Source: Actinomycetes bacterium
Lineage (GTDB): Bacteria > Actinomycetota > Acidimicrobiia > Acidimicrobiales > JAKAOS01
Direction: 5' to 3'
Assembly: GCA_021795215.1 (NCBI GenBank)
Contig: JAJYPS010000016.1
Span: 1-34,963 of the forward strand
DNA: 34,963 nt
Position numbers and translations under genes: made by a program. This document shows, one piece after another, positions 21,230 through 32,458 of the stretch (its first letter is position 1; each line of letters opens with the position of its first letter). Below the pieces are notes generated by a model. It saw nothing but the letters and a program-made list of their open reading frames with translations. It had not been told where the DNA came from and did no database searches.

Positions 21230-23971
21230 TCAGCGCTGGCCGTGGCACATCTTGTACTTTCGGCCGCTGCCGCACCAGCAAGGGTCGTTCCGACCGGTCT
21301 TGTCCCGCTCGACCCGGTCCCGTGCGCCGCCCGGCGCGTCCGACGGTGAGGAGACGGGCGGCGCCGTCCCGCTCTGCACCTCCGTCGCGCCCTGCACCTC
21401 CACCGCCACCTGCTCCCCACCCAAAGGCCCGATGTCTGCCACCGGTCCCGGGGCAGCGAGGTAGCGAGCGTTGGACAGGTCTATCTCGGGAGCCGGCTCG
21501 ACCAGCACCTCCACGTGGAGCACGTAGCGCAGGTAGTCGTCGTCGATGGACTCCATCAGCTGGGAGAACATCTCGAAGCCCTCCCTCTGCCATGCGACCA
21601 ACGGGTCCTGCTGGCCCATCGCCCGGAGGTTGATGCCCTCACGCAGGTAGTCCATGTCCGACAGATGCTCCCGCCAGCGCTGGTCCATGATCTGGAGCAT
21701 CACTTCCCGCTCGATCTGGCGGGCCATCTCGACCCCCCCGGGAAAGCTCTCGTCCCGCTTCGAGTAGTACTCCAGCGCTTCGGTCCTGAGCCAGTCGGTC
21801 ACCTGCTCGGGAGATATCGCTTCCGCCAGCTGCTCCGGCGCGAAGCCGGTCGGGTAGTACTGGGCGATCTCCGAGACGAGCCCGGCGAGGTCCCACTGCT
21901 CGGGATAGGGGGAGGGACACGAGGCCGCCACCAGGTTCTCGACCGCCCGCTCCAACAGCTCGGTCGTGCTGCCGCTCAGATCCTCGCCGTCTATCACCTG
22001 CAGCCGGCGGGCATAGACCACCTTCCGCTGGGCGTCGAGCACCTCGTCGTACTTCAGCACGTCCTTGCGGATCTCCGCATTCCGGGCCTCGACGGTGTTC
22101 TGCGCCCTCTCTATCGCCTTGGTGACCATCTTCGCCTCGATCGGCACGTCTTCGGGGAGAGCCCGGTTCATCACCCACGTCATGGCGTTGGTGGCGAACA
22201 GCCTCATCAGGTCGTCCTCGAGAGAGAGGTAGAACCGGCTCTCGCCGGGATCGCCCTGACGCCCCGCCCGACCCCGGAGCTGGTTGTCGATCCGCCGGGA
22301 CTCGTGGCGCTCGCTCCCCAGCACGTATAGGCCGCCCAGCTCCCGGATCCGGGCCGCCTCCGCCGCACACTCGTCCGCGAACTTCGACTGCATCTCGGCG
22401 AGAGCCACCTGTCCGGCCTCAGCGGTCAGGTCGAGACCCTGCGCCTGCGCCTCGGCCACGGCAAGACCTTCTGCGTTTCCCCCGAGCAGGATGTCCACCC
22501 CACGACCGGCCATGTTGGTGGCGACCGTGACCGCCCCGATGCGACCCGCCTGTGCGACGACCGCCGCTTCCGTCGTGTGCTGTTTGGCGTTCAGCACGTG
22601 GTGTGGGATGCCGCGCTGAGCCAGCAGCGACGACAGCTGCTCCGACTTGGCCACCGAGGCGGTGCCCACCAGCACCGGCTGACCGGCCCGGTTCCGCTCC
22701 TCCACGTCGTCCACCACCGCCGAGAACTTGGCGTCCTCCGTCTTGTAGATCAGGTCCGGAGGGTCACGCCGCACCATCGGGCTGTTGGTGGGGATCGGCA
22801 CGACCGACAGTCCGTAGGTGTTGGCGAACTCGGCCGCCTCGGTCTCCGCCGTGCCGGTCATACCGGACAGCTTGTCGTACAGCCGGAAGTAGTTCTGGAG
22901 AGTGACGGTGGCCCAGGTGTGGTTCTCCTCTTTGATCGCCACACGCTCTTTGGCTTCGACCGCCTGGTGCAGTCCCTCCGACCACCGCCGCCCCTCGAGT
23001 ACCCGGCCGGTGAACTCGTCCACGATCTTCACTTCGCCGCGGTCGACGATGTAGTCCTTGTCCCGGGCGTACAGCTCCTTCGCCCTCAGCGCCTGAGTCA
23101 GGTGATGTACCAGGTTGACCGACACCTGGTCGTACAAGTTGCCGACACCGAGCGCCTTCTCGACCTTCTCGATGCCGTCCTCCGTCGGCACCACGGTGCG
23201 CTTCTCTTCGTCCACCTCGTAGTCCGCCTCGCGTCGCAGCGACCGGACCACCCCGGCGAACTGGTACCACAGCTTGGCCGAATCGCTCGATGGACCTGCG
23301 ATGATCAGCGGTGTCCGGGCCTCGTCGATGAGGATCGAGTCCACTTCGTCAACGATCGCGAACACGTGGCCGCGCTGCACCATGGCCTCTCGGGACGACG
23401 CCATGTTGTCCCGGAGATAGTCGAACCCGAACTCGGTGTTGGTGCCATAGGTCACGTCGCACGCGTACGCCGCCCGCCGTTCGGCGGGATCCTCCATCGA
23501 CGGCACGACCAGTCCCACCGTCAGGCCCAGGAAGCGGTGGATCGCTCCCATCCACTCCGCGTCCCGTCGTGCCAGGTAGTCGTTGACCGTCACCACGTGC
23601 TGCCCCCTGCCGGTCAGACCGTTCAGGTACACCGGCAGCGTCGACACGAGGGTCTTGCCCTCACCCGTCTTCATCTCGGCTATCCAGCCGAAGTGCAGCG
23701 CCATCCCGCCCATCAGCTGGACCGGATAGTGCCGTTGGCCGATCACCCGCCAGGCGGCTTCACGAACCACGGCGAACGCTTCCACCAGGAGGTCCTCCAG
23801 CGTCTCACCGGCGTCCAACCTCCCGCGGAACTCGTCGGTCTTCGCACGGAGGGCAGCATCGTCCAGCGCCTCGATCTCCGCAGCCAGCGCCTCGATCGGC
23901 GGCACCAGCTCCGCCAGCCGACGCAGCTTCTTCCCTTCGCCGGCTCGGATGATCTTGTCGAAAATGGCCAT
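21230..23971 (-). CDS. secA: Preprotein translocase ATPase SecA
   Basis: A 913-residue motor protein that drives secretion through SecYEG. Visible parts are Walker A MKTGEGKT (100-107), Walker B VDEVDSILIDEARTPLIIAG (about 207-227), the second nucleotide domain with NMAGRGVDILLGGNAEG and GSERHESRRIDNQLRGRAGRQGDPG, the helical scaffold with DQRWREHLSDMDYLREGI, and a C-terminal zinc-binding motif CWCGSGRKYKMCH near the end. The zinc tail marks the housekeeping SecA. The ATG at 23971 has GGGGG upstream. It sits between the response regulator and prfB, a normal actinobacterial arrangement. All key regions look intact. Confidence 0.98.
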   Translation of the reverse strand: MAIFDKIIRAGEGKKLRRLAELVPPIEALAAEIEALDDAALRAKTDEFRGRLDAGETLEDLLVEAFAVVREAAWRVIGQRHYPVQLMGGMALHFGWIAEMKTGEGKTLVSTLPVYLNGLTGRGQHVVTVNDYLARRDAEWMGAIHRFLGLTVGLVVPSMEDPAERRAAYACDVTYGTNTEFGFDYLRDNMASSREAMVQRGHVFAIVDEVDSILIDEARTPLIIAGPSSDSAKLWYQFAGVVRSLRREADYEVDEEKRTVVPTEDGIEKVEKALGVGNLYDQVSVNLVHHLTQALRAKELYARDKDYIVDRGEVKIVDEFTGRVLEGRRWSEGLHQAVEAKERVAIKEENHTWATVTLQNYFRLYDKLSGMTGTAETEAAEFANTYGLSVVPIPTNSPMVRRDPPDLIYKTEDAKFSAVVDDVEERNRAGQPVLVGTASVAKSEQLSSLLAQRGIPHHVLNAKQHTTEAAVVAQAGRIGAVTVATNMAGRGVDILLGGNAEGLAVAEAQAQGLDLTAEAGQVALAEMQSKFADECAAEAARIRELGGLYVLGSERHESRRIDNQLRGRAGRQGDPGESRFYLSLEDDLMRLFATNAMTWVMNRALPEDVPIEAKMVTKAIERAQNTVEARNAEIRKDVLKYDEVLDAQRKVVYARRLQVIDGEDLSGSTTELLERAVENLVAASCPSPYPEQWDLAGLVSEIAQYYPTGFAPEQLAEAISPEQVTDWLRTEALEYYSKRDESFPGGVEMARQIEREVMLQIMDQRWREHLSDMDYLREGINLRAMGQQDPLVAWQREGFEMFSQLMESIDDDYLRYVLHVEVLVEPAPEIDLSNARYLAAPGPVADIGPLGGEQVAVEVQGATEVQSGTAPPVSSPSDAPGGARDRVERDKTGRNDPCWCGSGRKYKMCHGQR

Positions 23972-24065
23972 GCGGCCCCCATCCTACGACTGCTCCCCAC
24001 CCCGCCCGAACCGCAGCGAGGCGAAAGGACGTCCCGCACCACTCACACCGCTCGAGTCACACCGC

Positions 24066-24755
24066 TCAAGAGGTCTCGGTGTCGATCAGCCTCTCCCGGA
24101 CTGCGTACATGACCGCCTGCATCCTCGAACGGAGGTGCAGCTTCTCGAGGATGTTACGGACGTGGTTCTTCACCGTGTTCTCGGAGATGAAGAGCTGCTC
24201 TCCCACTTCGCGGTTGGAGAACCCCTTCGCCACCAGCCTGAGAACGTCCAGTTCCCGTGCCGTCAGCAGGGGGCCCGGTGCGACCTGGCGCTCTTCGGCG
24301 CGCCTGGCCAGGCTGCTGAACTCGGTCAGGAGCTTCGACGCCATATGGGGCGAGATCAAGCTCTGACCTCGCATGACGGCGTGGATCGCCCCTGCCACCT
24401 CCTCTACCGATATCTCCTTCAGCAGATATCCGTTCGCGCCGGCCTTTATCGCCTCGTACAGATCGTCTTCGGCGTCGGACACCGTCAACACCAGGATCTT
24501 CACCGAAGGAAGGGACTCCCGGATGCGCCGCGTGGCCTCGATCCCTCCCACCCGGGGCATCCGGACGTCCATCAGGACCACGTCCGGAGCAAGGTCCTCC
24601 GCTACGGACACCGCCTCTTCGCCATCTTCCGCTTCGCCGACGACTTCGATGTCGTCCTCGCCCGAGAGCACGACCTGTATGCCTCGCCGGAACAGCGCCT
24701 GGTCGTCGGCGACGACGACCCGGGTCACCTCTCTTGGCTGTACCGCGTCGGCCAC
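24066..24755 (-). CDS. NarL/FixJ-type response regulator
   Basis: A 229-residue two-component regulator. The receiver domain (about 11-130) has the acidic pair D17/D18, the phosphoacceptor D63 in VVLMDVRMP, a Thr in LVLTVSDAED and Lys in GYLLKEIS. The C-terminal LuxR/GerE domain (about 165-225) reads LTARELDVLRLVAKGFSNREVGEQLF and ENTVKNHVRNILEKLHLRSR. No histidine kinase gene lies nearby, so its partner is encoded elsewhere. The GTG at 24755 has a GGGGGTAGG ribosome site; a GTG nine codons later is possible. It is 30 bases behind hpf and about 95 before secA, so it may be co-transcribed with genes for ribosome hibernation and secretion. Confidence 0.94.
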   Translation of the reverse strand: MADAVQPREVTRVVVADDQALFRRGIQVVLSGEDDIEVVGEAEDGEEAVSVAEDLAPDVVLMDVRMPRVGGIEATRRIRESLPSVKILVLTVSDAEDDLYEAIKAGANGYLLKEISVEEVAGAIHAVMRGQSLISPHMASKLLTEFSSLARRAEERQVAPGPLLTARELDVLRLVAKGFSNREVGEQLFISENTVKNHVRNILEKLHLRSRMQAVMYAVRERLIDTETS

Positions 24756-24785
24756 CCTACCCCCGGTCTTGTGGTGCTCTTCGTC

Positions 24786-25385
24786 CTAGTTGGCGTCTAT
24801 CAGACCGATATCGCCATCATTGCGTTGGTATACCACTGCAGCCCGTCCGGTCTCGGCATTCGTGAAGAAGAAGAAGGTATGGCTGAGGAGCTCCATCTGC
24901 ATCGCGGCCTCCTCGGGCGTCATCGGCTTGATCGAGAACTGCTTCGCCTTGACCAGCCGGCCGAACCCTCCGGGATTCGCCTCGATCTCGTCCTCCGCTG
25001 CCGGCAGGCCCTTCCCGTTCACGGCAGCGACGTGACCGTTGTCGTGTCCCCTGTGACGGGGGTGCGACCTGCCCACCAGGCGGCCTTTGAGCCGTTCCAA
25101 CTGGCGAGTCAGCTTGCCGACGGCCACGTCCAGCGCCGCCATCTGCTCGGGGGCCGCCGCTTTGGCCCGCACCACGTGCCCGTGGCCCACCATGGTCACT
25201 TCGCAGACCTCTTTCGCCGAGATCCGGGGGTTGTGCTCCTCCACGAACCGCACCTCGGCGCGCTCCATCCCCTCCAGATACCGGCACAACCGCCTTATCT
25301 TCTCCTCCGCGGCAAGTTTCACGGGGCCATGGACATCCACCCCGCCACTGCTGACGGCGACGTCCATACGAACCTGCTCACTCAT
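24786..25385 (-). CDS. hpf: Long-form ribosome hibernation promoting factor
   Basis: A 199-residue protein with two domains. The N-terminal S30AE/YfiA-type domain (about 5-105) binds the ribosomal decoding region; it has VDVHGPVKLAAEEKIRRLCRYLEG and ISAKEVCEVTMVGHGHVVRAKAAA. The C-terminal domain (about 140-199) has the dimerisation signature IKPMTPEEAAMQMELLSHTFFFFTNAETGRAAVVYQRNDGDIGLI, which pairs two 70S ribosomes into inactive 100S particles. The ATG at 25385 is preceded by an excellent AGGAGGT. It begins the hpf - regulator - secA series, with about 185 bases of leader and a palindrome upstream. Long HPF is the usual form in actinobacteria. Confidence 0.95.
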   Translation of the reverse strand: MSEQVRMDVAVSSGGVDVHGPVKLAAEEKIRRLCRYLEGMERAEVRFVEEHNPRISAKEVCEVTMVGHGHVVRAKAAAPEQMAALDVAVGKLTRQLERLKGRLVGRSHPRHRGHDNGHVAAVNGKGLPAAEDEIEANPGGFGRLVKAKQFSIKPMTPEEAAMQMELLSHTFFFFTNAETGRAAVVYQRNDGDIGLIDAN

Positions 25386-25762
25386 GGCGACCTCCTGGAT
25401 CCGGTTCCCGGCAGGGCTGCGCGCGGCTGACCTGGTCTTTGACCCCACACTCGCCTGCTGGGAGGCTCGTCGAGCGGACGCCGGCGGTCCGATGGACCCG
25501 ACGGTGCCCTGCTGCCCGGTTTGACCCCCTCGCCACCGGACACCGACAGTCGGCCGTCCGGCGGGCAGGGCTTACGTCTAGACCGCACCATGCTCGGCAA
25601 CCAAGGGTTGCCTTACGTGGGTCGCTTCGCCTACGGCTGGCATCGACTTTCAACCACAGTCCCGCGCGCAGCCCATGCCAGATGGTATTCCGTCCCAAGA
25701 GGCCCCGCGGAGATTCTTCCCCCGCCGAGCCGCCACCGGACCCGGCGTCCGGACGGACCCGA
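25386..25762. other. Gap between ahcY and hpf
   Basis: No gene was found in these roughly 375 bases. On the minus strand it should hold the end of the ahcY transcript and the hpf promoter and leader. Direct copies of CTTACGT lie at 25571-25577 and 25612-25618, flanking the palindrome at 25596-25612. No tRNA-like T-arm motif was seen. Confidence 0.6.
25575..25612 (-). promoter_or_regulatory. Candidate hpf promoter with overlapping palindrome
   Basis: On the minus strand TTGGTT (25604-25599) and TAGACG (25580-25575) are 18 bases apart, giving a possible promoter with a leader of about 185 bases. A perfect inverted repeat GGCAACC-AAG-GGTTGCC (25596-25612) covers the -35 element, as expected for a repressor site. 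The protein binding it is unknown. Confidence 0.4.
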
Positions 25763-28081
<2,319 letters not shown>

Positions 28082-28085
<4 letters not shown>

Positions 28086-28339
28086 CGCCGTCCCCCTGCC
28101 TCGTCGGGCTCGAACGTGGGTCTCATCCCTTCTGCGGCGATCCGGGCCTCGATCCTCCGCCGCTCGGCCTCGGGCACCTTCTCGGCCTCGTCGACCAGCA
28201 TTACCGGGATGCCGTCGCGGACCCTGTAGCGCAGCCCCAGGCGCGGGTTGTAGAGCGCCTCCTCGTCAGCCAGGTAGTAGAGCGGTCCCTTGTCCTCGGG
28301 ACAGGCCAGGATGGCCAGCAGCACAGGATCGAGAGCCAA
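28082..28339 (-). CDS. Trm112-like (UPF0434) small protein
   Basis: An 85-residue protein of the Trm112p-like family: LLAILACPEDKGPLYYL at the start and GLRYRVRDGIPVMLVDEA in the centre. Classical members bind zinc through four cysteines and activate methyltransferases; here only C13 remains (CPED in place of CPxC), so zinc binding is unlikely. The C-terminal part is a charged helix. The TTG at 28339 is preceded by AGGGG at a good distance. It lies nine bases behind the phosphohexomutase and overlaps the isomerase gene, an arrangement common in actinobacteria. Confidence 0.85.
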
Positions 28340-28348
28340 CCGACGCCC

Positions 28349-29692
28349 CTAGTCCCGGCCGCCGACGAGAGCCAGCACCTCTTCGACCCTGTTCCGGCAC
28401 TCGTCCTCGTCGGCGGCCTCGACGTTCAGCCGTAGGAGGGGCTCGGTGTTGGAAGGCCGCAGGTTGAACCACCAGGACCCGAGGTCGACCGTGAGGCCGT
28501 CGGTGCGATCGAGCGATCCTTCGGAGGCGTAGCGCTGGGCGACCCTTTCGGTCACAGCCGCCGGATCGTCCACCTCGGTGTTGATCTCCCCGGAGTCCCC
28601 GTAGCGCTCGAACGGCTTGCGCAGCTCCGAGAGCGGCAGGTCCGCCTTGGACAGCAGCTCCAGGACAAACATCGACGCGATGAGGCCGGAATCCGCCCGG
28701 TAGTTGTCCCTGAAGTAGTAGTGGCCGGAGTGCTCGCCTCCGAAGACGGCGCCGGTCTCGGCCATCACCGCCTTGATGTAGGAGTGCCCGACCCGGGTGC
28801 GGACCGGGACGCCGCCGCACTCGGCAATCACCTCGGGCACGGCCTTGGAGCAGATCAGGTTGTACAGGATCGTGGCACCGGGGTGCTTCTCCAGGACCGC
28901 TCTCGCCACCAAGGACGTGGTGAGCGATCCGGACAGCCCCCGTGCCGCGTCGTCGACCAGGAAGACCCGGTCAGCGTCCCCGTCGAAGGCGAGGCCGATG
29001 TCGGCCCCGGTCTCCAGCACCCTCTTGCGAAGGTCGGCCGTGTTGGCCGGCTGGATCGGGTCGGCGGGATGGTTCGGGAAGTCACCGTCCAGCTCCGGGT
29101 ACATCACTTCCAGGTCGACCGGCAGGTGGGAGAACACTTCGGGCACGACCAGACCGCCCATCCCGTTGGCCACGTCCGCGACCACCTTCAGCCGACGGAG
29201 GACCGAGGTGTCGACGAACGACCGCACGTGCCGGGAGTAGTCCCCGAGCAGATCCCTGTGGGTGACGTTGCCGGCCGTCGCCAACGCCTGCGGCCCCTCT
29301 TCGGCCATTCGCCTGATGTCGGCCAGTCCGGTGTCGGCGCCGACGGGCGCAGCCCCGGCCCGGCACAGTTTGATCCCGTTGTAACGAGCGGGATTGTGCG
29401 AGGCGGTGAACATTGCGCCCGGAGCGTCCAGCAGGCCCGAAGCGAAGTAGAGCAGGTCGGTGGAGGCGAGACCGATGTCGACCACGTCGGCACCGGCTTC
29501 GTTGGCGCCCTGCACGAACGCTGCGGACAGCTCCGTGCCGCTCTTGCGCATGTCCCGGCCCACCACCAGAGTGGAGGCGCCGGTCCAGCGGGCGAACGCG
29601 TTGCCCACCGAACGAGCCAGCGACGAGTCGAGCTGGTCCGGCACGGTGCCGCGGATGTCGTAGGCCTTGAAGACTGAGGGGGGAACCGGCAT
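28349..29692 (-). CDS. manB: Phosphomannomutase/phosphoglucomutase
   Basis: A 447-residue alpha-D-phosphohexomutase. Domain 1 has the phosphoserine loop TASHNP (96-101, S98), domain 2 the magnesium site DGDADR (237-242), domain 3 the sugar-binding GGEHSGHYYF (about 316-325), and domain 4 the phosphate-binding RPSNTEP (about 412-418). It converts mannose-6-phosphate or glucose-6-phosphate to the 1-phosphate, feeding GDP-mannose or UDP-glucose pathways. The ATG at 29692 begins at the conserved FKAYDIRG region; much longer frames upstream overlap the glycosyltransferase-like gene and have no similarity. Whether it prefers mannose or glucose cannot be told. Confidence 0.95.
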   Translation of the reverse strand: MPVPPSVFKAYDIRGTVPDQLDSSLARSVGNAFARWTGASTLVVGRDMRKSGTELSAAFVQGANEAGADVVDIGLASTDLLYFASGLLDAPGAMFTASHNPARYNGIKLCRAGAAPVGADTGLADIRRMAEEGPQALATAGNVTHRDLLGDYSRHVRSFVDTSVLRRLKVVADVANGMGGLVVPEVFSHLPVDLEVMYPELDGDFPNHPADPIQPANTADLRKRVLETGADIGLAFDGDADRVFLVDDAARGLSGSLTTSLVARAVLEKHPGATILYNLICSKAVPEVIAECGGVPVRTRVGHSYIKAVMAETGAVFGGEHSGHYYFRDNYRADSGLIASMFVLELLSKADLPLSELRKPFERYGDSGEINTEVDDPAAVTERVAQRYASEGSLDRTDGLTVDLGSWWFNLRPSNTEPLLRLNVEAADEDECRNRVEEVLALVGGRD

Positions 29693-29772
29693 GGCAGCCC
29701 GAAGCCTACCGGGAAGCGAGCCAGCGCGTCGGCCGCCGGGCAGTGGGCGGAGCCGGGCGGCCCGTCCCACGC

Positions 29773-32223
29773 TCATCCCAGACGGGCGTCCGAGTCCTCC
29801 ACCGGAGGCATCAGCTCCCATACGGCCGGTGGCGAGCCTGCCCGCCGGCGCCAGGCCCTCCGGCGCCCCCCGAACGCCCGGAGAGGTGCCGGACGGTCGG
29901 CCCGCACCAGGGCGACCAGCCCGAGGAGCCCCAGAACGCTCAGCACCGTGCCGGCGCGGCCGGCGCTGCTCCACCCGTACCGGAGGACGACGTGGCGGGA
30001 GGTCGGCACGACCACCATCATGTTGGGAGACGTGCGCCAGGGCCCGAGCGCGCCGGTGACATGCCAGTTGGGGAAGTACGACACCTTGACGACGACGGGG
30101 ACGCCGGGCCTGCTGACGTCGAACGCCACCGACTCGGTCCCCATCCTGACCGACGACACGGAGGCGGCCGGCTCGGGGATGGCCGGCGCACGGGCGGCCT
30201 GCCAGGGCAGCCTCGTCCAGCCGGGAGGGCCCGACTGAGCCCGGAGGACCCGCTGCCGAGGCGTCCTCAGGTACTGCGCGAGCGAGGCGTGGAGCCAGCC
30301 GGGGCCGCCGGGAGGGACGCCGGTCATCACAACGGGGCGATAGCGGACCGGCACGACCGTGCCGGAGCGATGGACGACGAACACGTCCCAAGTGCGTTGG
30401 ACGACACCGCTGCCGACCACCGTGGGCCACGGCCCGCTCGTGGCGACCAGCGAGAGCTGTTTGTCGGCAAGTGCCTGCGCCTCGGCCTGGGGCGTGAACG
30501 CCATGTAGTAGCGGACCCCCAGCTGCTGGAGGTGCCGGACCCCCAACGGCACGTCGAGGGGTCCGTAGGGAAGGCCGACCATCGCACGAGAAGGCTGGGC
30601 GGACAGCTCGGACTGGTTGACGAAGTGGTAAGGAGTCGTGGCGGAGGACTCGAACAGCAGCCCTTCCATGGAGCCGATGCAGCCGTGTGTCCAGTAGGGG
30701 AGCAGCATCAGCGCCATCGGCGTGCCGAGGTCGTTCAACTCGGGCCCGTACTCCCACATGGCCCTGCCGCAGCCGTAGCGCCTGCCGACGCCGGCCATCG
30801 TCCGCACCAGCGCGTGGTACTCCGGCCAGGCGCTCTTGGCCTGGTAACCGCTGTAGTTCCACTTCACCCAGGAGGGAAGGAAGCTGGTGGCCTGGACCCG
30901 GACGGGAGACCACGAAGGCAGCCCCAGGGGGACCACTGTGGCGGCGAGCCCCGCCGACAGCGCCACGAGAGGCGTGACCACGAACGTGATCACGGCGCCG
31001 GTGCTGCGCCGCTCCGGACGGGCAACCCTCAGCCGCGGCGCAGGGGGCAGCCCGTAGGTTCGGTCGCGCAGCTCTGCGGCGTCGGGAGGTTCGACCAGCC
31101 TGTGGCGGGACACCCACAGCCTCGCCCCGAAGCGGCCGATCTCGGCGAAGCCGATACCCGCCAGGAGGTACATGCCGAGGACCCAGAACGGCAGCAGCCG
31201 GGCGTTGTAGAGCTTGCCCTCCGGCAGGACCACGAAGACCGTGCCGGCGACCGCAGTGAGCACAACGAGCAGCCTGCCGGCGGCGAGGCGCCGGACGAAG
31301 GAGGCCAGCGCTCCGGCGACTGCCAGGGCGATCACCCAGCGCAGCTCCGCCGGGGCGAGGCTGCGGACGTAGGTCGTGACGTTGACCCACCCCATGTTGG
31401 TGGTGTAGGGCAGCCCGGCGACGAAGGGAACGGACCAGAACGCCCCCAGTGCGGCGGCTACGATCGCCACCGGCACGCCCCAGCGAAGGCGGCGGCGGCC
31501 AGGTCCGAACAGCACGATCAGCACCGCTCCGGCAGCGGCGTACATGGCGGGCACTATGTGGGTGAGACTGATCGCAGCCAGCATCACCGCGGCGACAGCC
31601 CTGTGCCGCCCGCTGCGAACGCCGGCCATCACGACGCCCAGGAACACCAGTGCCACCGCGAGCGCCAGCGCGAAGTCGTACTCGCCGGCCAGGCTGGAGG
31701 CGAGGTTACCGCCGTCGATGGTGTAGCTGGTGTCGAACAGGAACGCCGTGGCGCCCACCGCCATGCACTCCGGCACCGGCTGCTGCAGGCGTCCCAGGCG
31801 TCCGAACGCCCAGGCTGCGGCGGGCATCCCGAGCGAGCCGAGCACGGTGACCAGCTTGAACGCGATGTCGTACGGGATCGCGACCGACAGCGCGACGACC
31901 ACCAGGCTCGGCAGCGGAAAGTAGAAGGTCGGAAACGGGAACCCGTCGAACCAGGCCGGGTTCCACCCCGCCAGCCTGCCCCTGGACAGCAGCTGCCGCT
32001 CGAAGGCAGGCAGCATCACGTGCGCGCCCATGTCCCCACCGGCCGCGGTGGTGTTGGCGAGCAGCAGCCGCGGGTCGAGCTGCCACGCGACGAACGCCGT
32101 GCAGCACACCACCACGAGAGCGCCGACGAGGGAGGGAAGGCCCACGCCTTCCCTGCGACGGCGGATCACGACGGCCGCCCGCCTCTCCCCCGCCGCCGGT
32201 ACCGGGGCCGGGCGGCGAAGCAC
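29773..32223 (-). CDS. Large multi-spanning membrane protein, GT-C/YfhO-like
   Basis: A protein of about 816 residues. The N-terminal half has about ten to twelve membrane helices. The first outside loop carries AAGGDMGAHVMLPAFERQLL and GWNPAWFDGFPFPTFYFPLP; an acidic residue in that loop is the hallmark of GT-C glycosyltransferases that use lipid-linked sugars. The C-terminal half (about 420-760) is a large, mainly beta, presumably extracytoplasmic domain, followed by one last helix and a basic tail. Proteins of this shape are annotated as YfhO-like or 6-pyruvoyl-tetrahydropterin-synthase-related membrane proteins. Neighbouring sugar-phosphate genes support a role in cell-envelope glycan assembly. 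A GTG at 32223 is used; later GTGs cannot be excluded. No substrate is assigned. Confidence 0.78.
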   Translation of the reverse strand: MLRRPAPVPAAGERRAAVVIRRRREGVGLPSLVGALVVVCCTAFVAWQLDPRLLLANTTAAGGDMGAHVMLPAFERQLLSRGRLAGWNPAWFDGFPFPTFYFPLPSLVVVALSVAIPYDIAFKLVTVLGSLGMPAAAWAFGRLGRLQQPVPECMAVGATAFLFDTSYTIDGGNLASSLAGEYDFALALAVALVFLGVVMAGVRSGRHRAVAAVMLAAISLTHIVPAMYAAAGAVLIVLFGPGRRRLRWGVPVAIVAAALGAFWSVPFVAGLPYTTNMGWVNVTTYVRSLAPAELRWVIALAVAGALASFVRRLAAGRLLVVLTAVAGTVFVVLPEGKLYNARLLPFWVLGMYLLAGIGFAEIGRFGARLWVSRHRLVEPPDAAELRDRTYGLPPAPRLRVARPERRSTGAVITFVVTPLVALSAGLAATVVPLGLPSWSPVRVQATSFLPSWVKWNYSGYQAKSAWPEYHALVRTMAGVGRRYGCGRAMWEYGPELNDLGTPMALMLLPYWTHGCIGSMEGLLFESSATTPYHFVNQSELSAQPSRAMVGLPYGPLDVPLGVRHLQQLGVRYYMAFTPQAEAQALADKQLSLVATSGPWPTVVGSGVVQRTWDVFVVHRSGTVVPVRYRPVVMTGVPPGGPGWLHASLAQYLRTPRQRVLRAQSGPPGWTRLPWQAARAPAIPEPAASVSSVRMGTESVAFDVSRPGVPVVVKVSYFPNWHVTGALGPWRTSPNMMVVVPTSRHVVLRYGWSSAGRAGTVLSVLGLLGLVALVRADRPAPLRAFGGRRRAWRRRAGSPPAVWELMPPVEDSDARLG

Positions 32224-32458
32224 GGCAGTGTTCTTGGTCGGCGGCGCATCGGGCCATGTTGCCCGATTCGACGCTGGAGCGGGTTGGCAGCCGCGGCTGC
32301 GGGCTCCGGTCGGATCGGCCGAAGATGGTCCGCACGACGACTACGCCAGGACGACGGCGGCAGGACGACGGCGGCGGAGACACGACGCCAGGACGACGGC
32401 GGCGGAGGCACGACCACGCCGGAGAACGGTCGACCGCCCTCCGGCCCGGCCCGGTGCT
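32224..32458. other. Repeat-bearing gap before the membrane protein gene
   Basis: No gene was recognised. The segment holds three copies of AGGACGACGGCGGC (32348-32361, 32362-32375, 32389-32402), two of them adjoining, with related ACGACGCC sequence around them. Open frames across it have low-complexity Arg/Pro/Ala-rich translations and are not supported. Confidence 0.6.

Noticed and set aside
19093-21633. Long plus-strand open frame opposite ftsE, prfB and secA
   Set aside because: The opposite strand encodes highly conserved proteins with all motifs; the plus-strand product has none.
25386-25762. S-adenosylhomocysteine riboswitch or tRNA near ahcY
   Set aside because: The gap is downstream of ahcY, not upstream, and shows no tRNA-like T-arm; ahcY itself starts one base after another gene.
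28349-31390. Phosphohexomutase read as a 1013-residue protein
   Set aside because: The first 566 residues are an out-of-frame reading of the membrane protein gene; the conserved protein begins at 29692.
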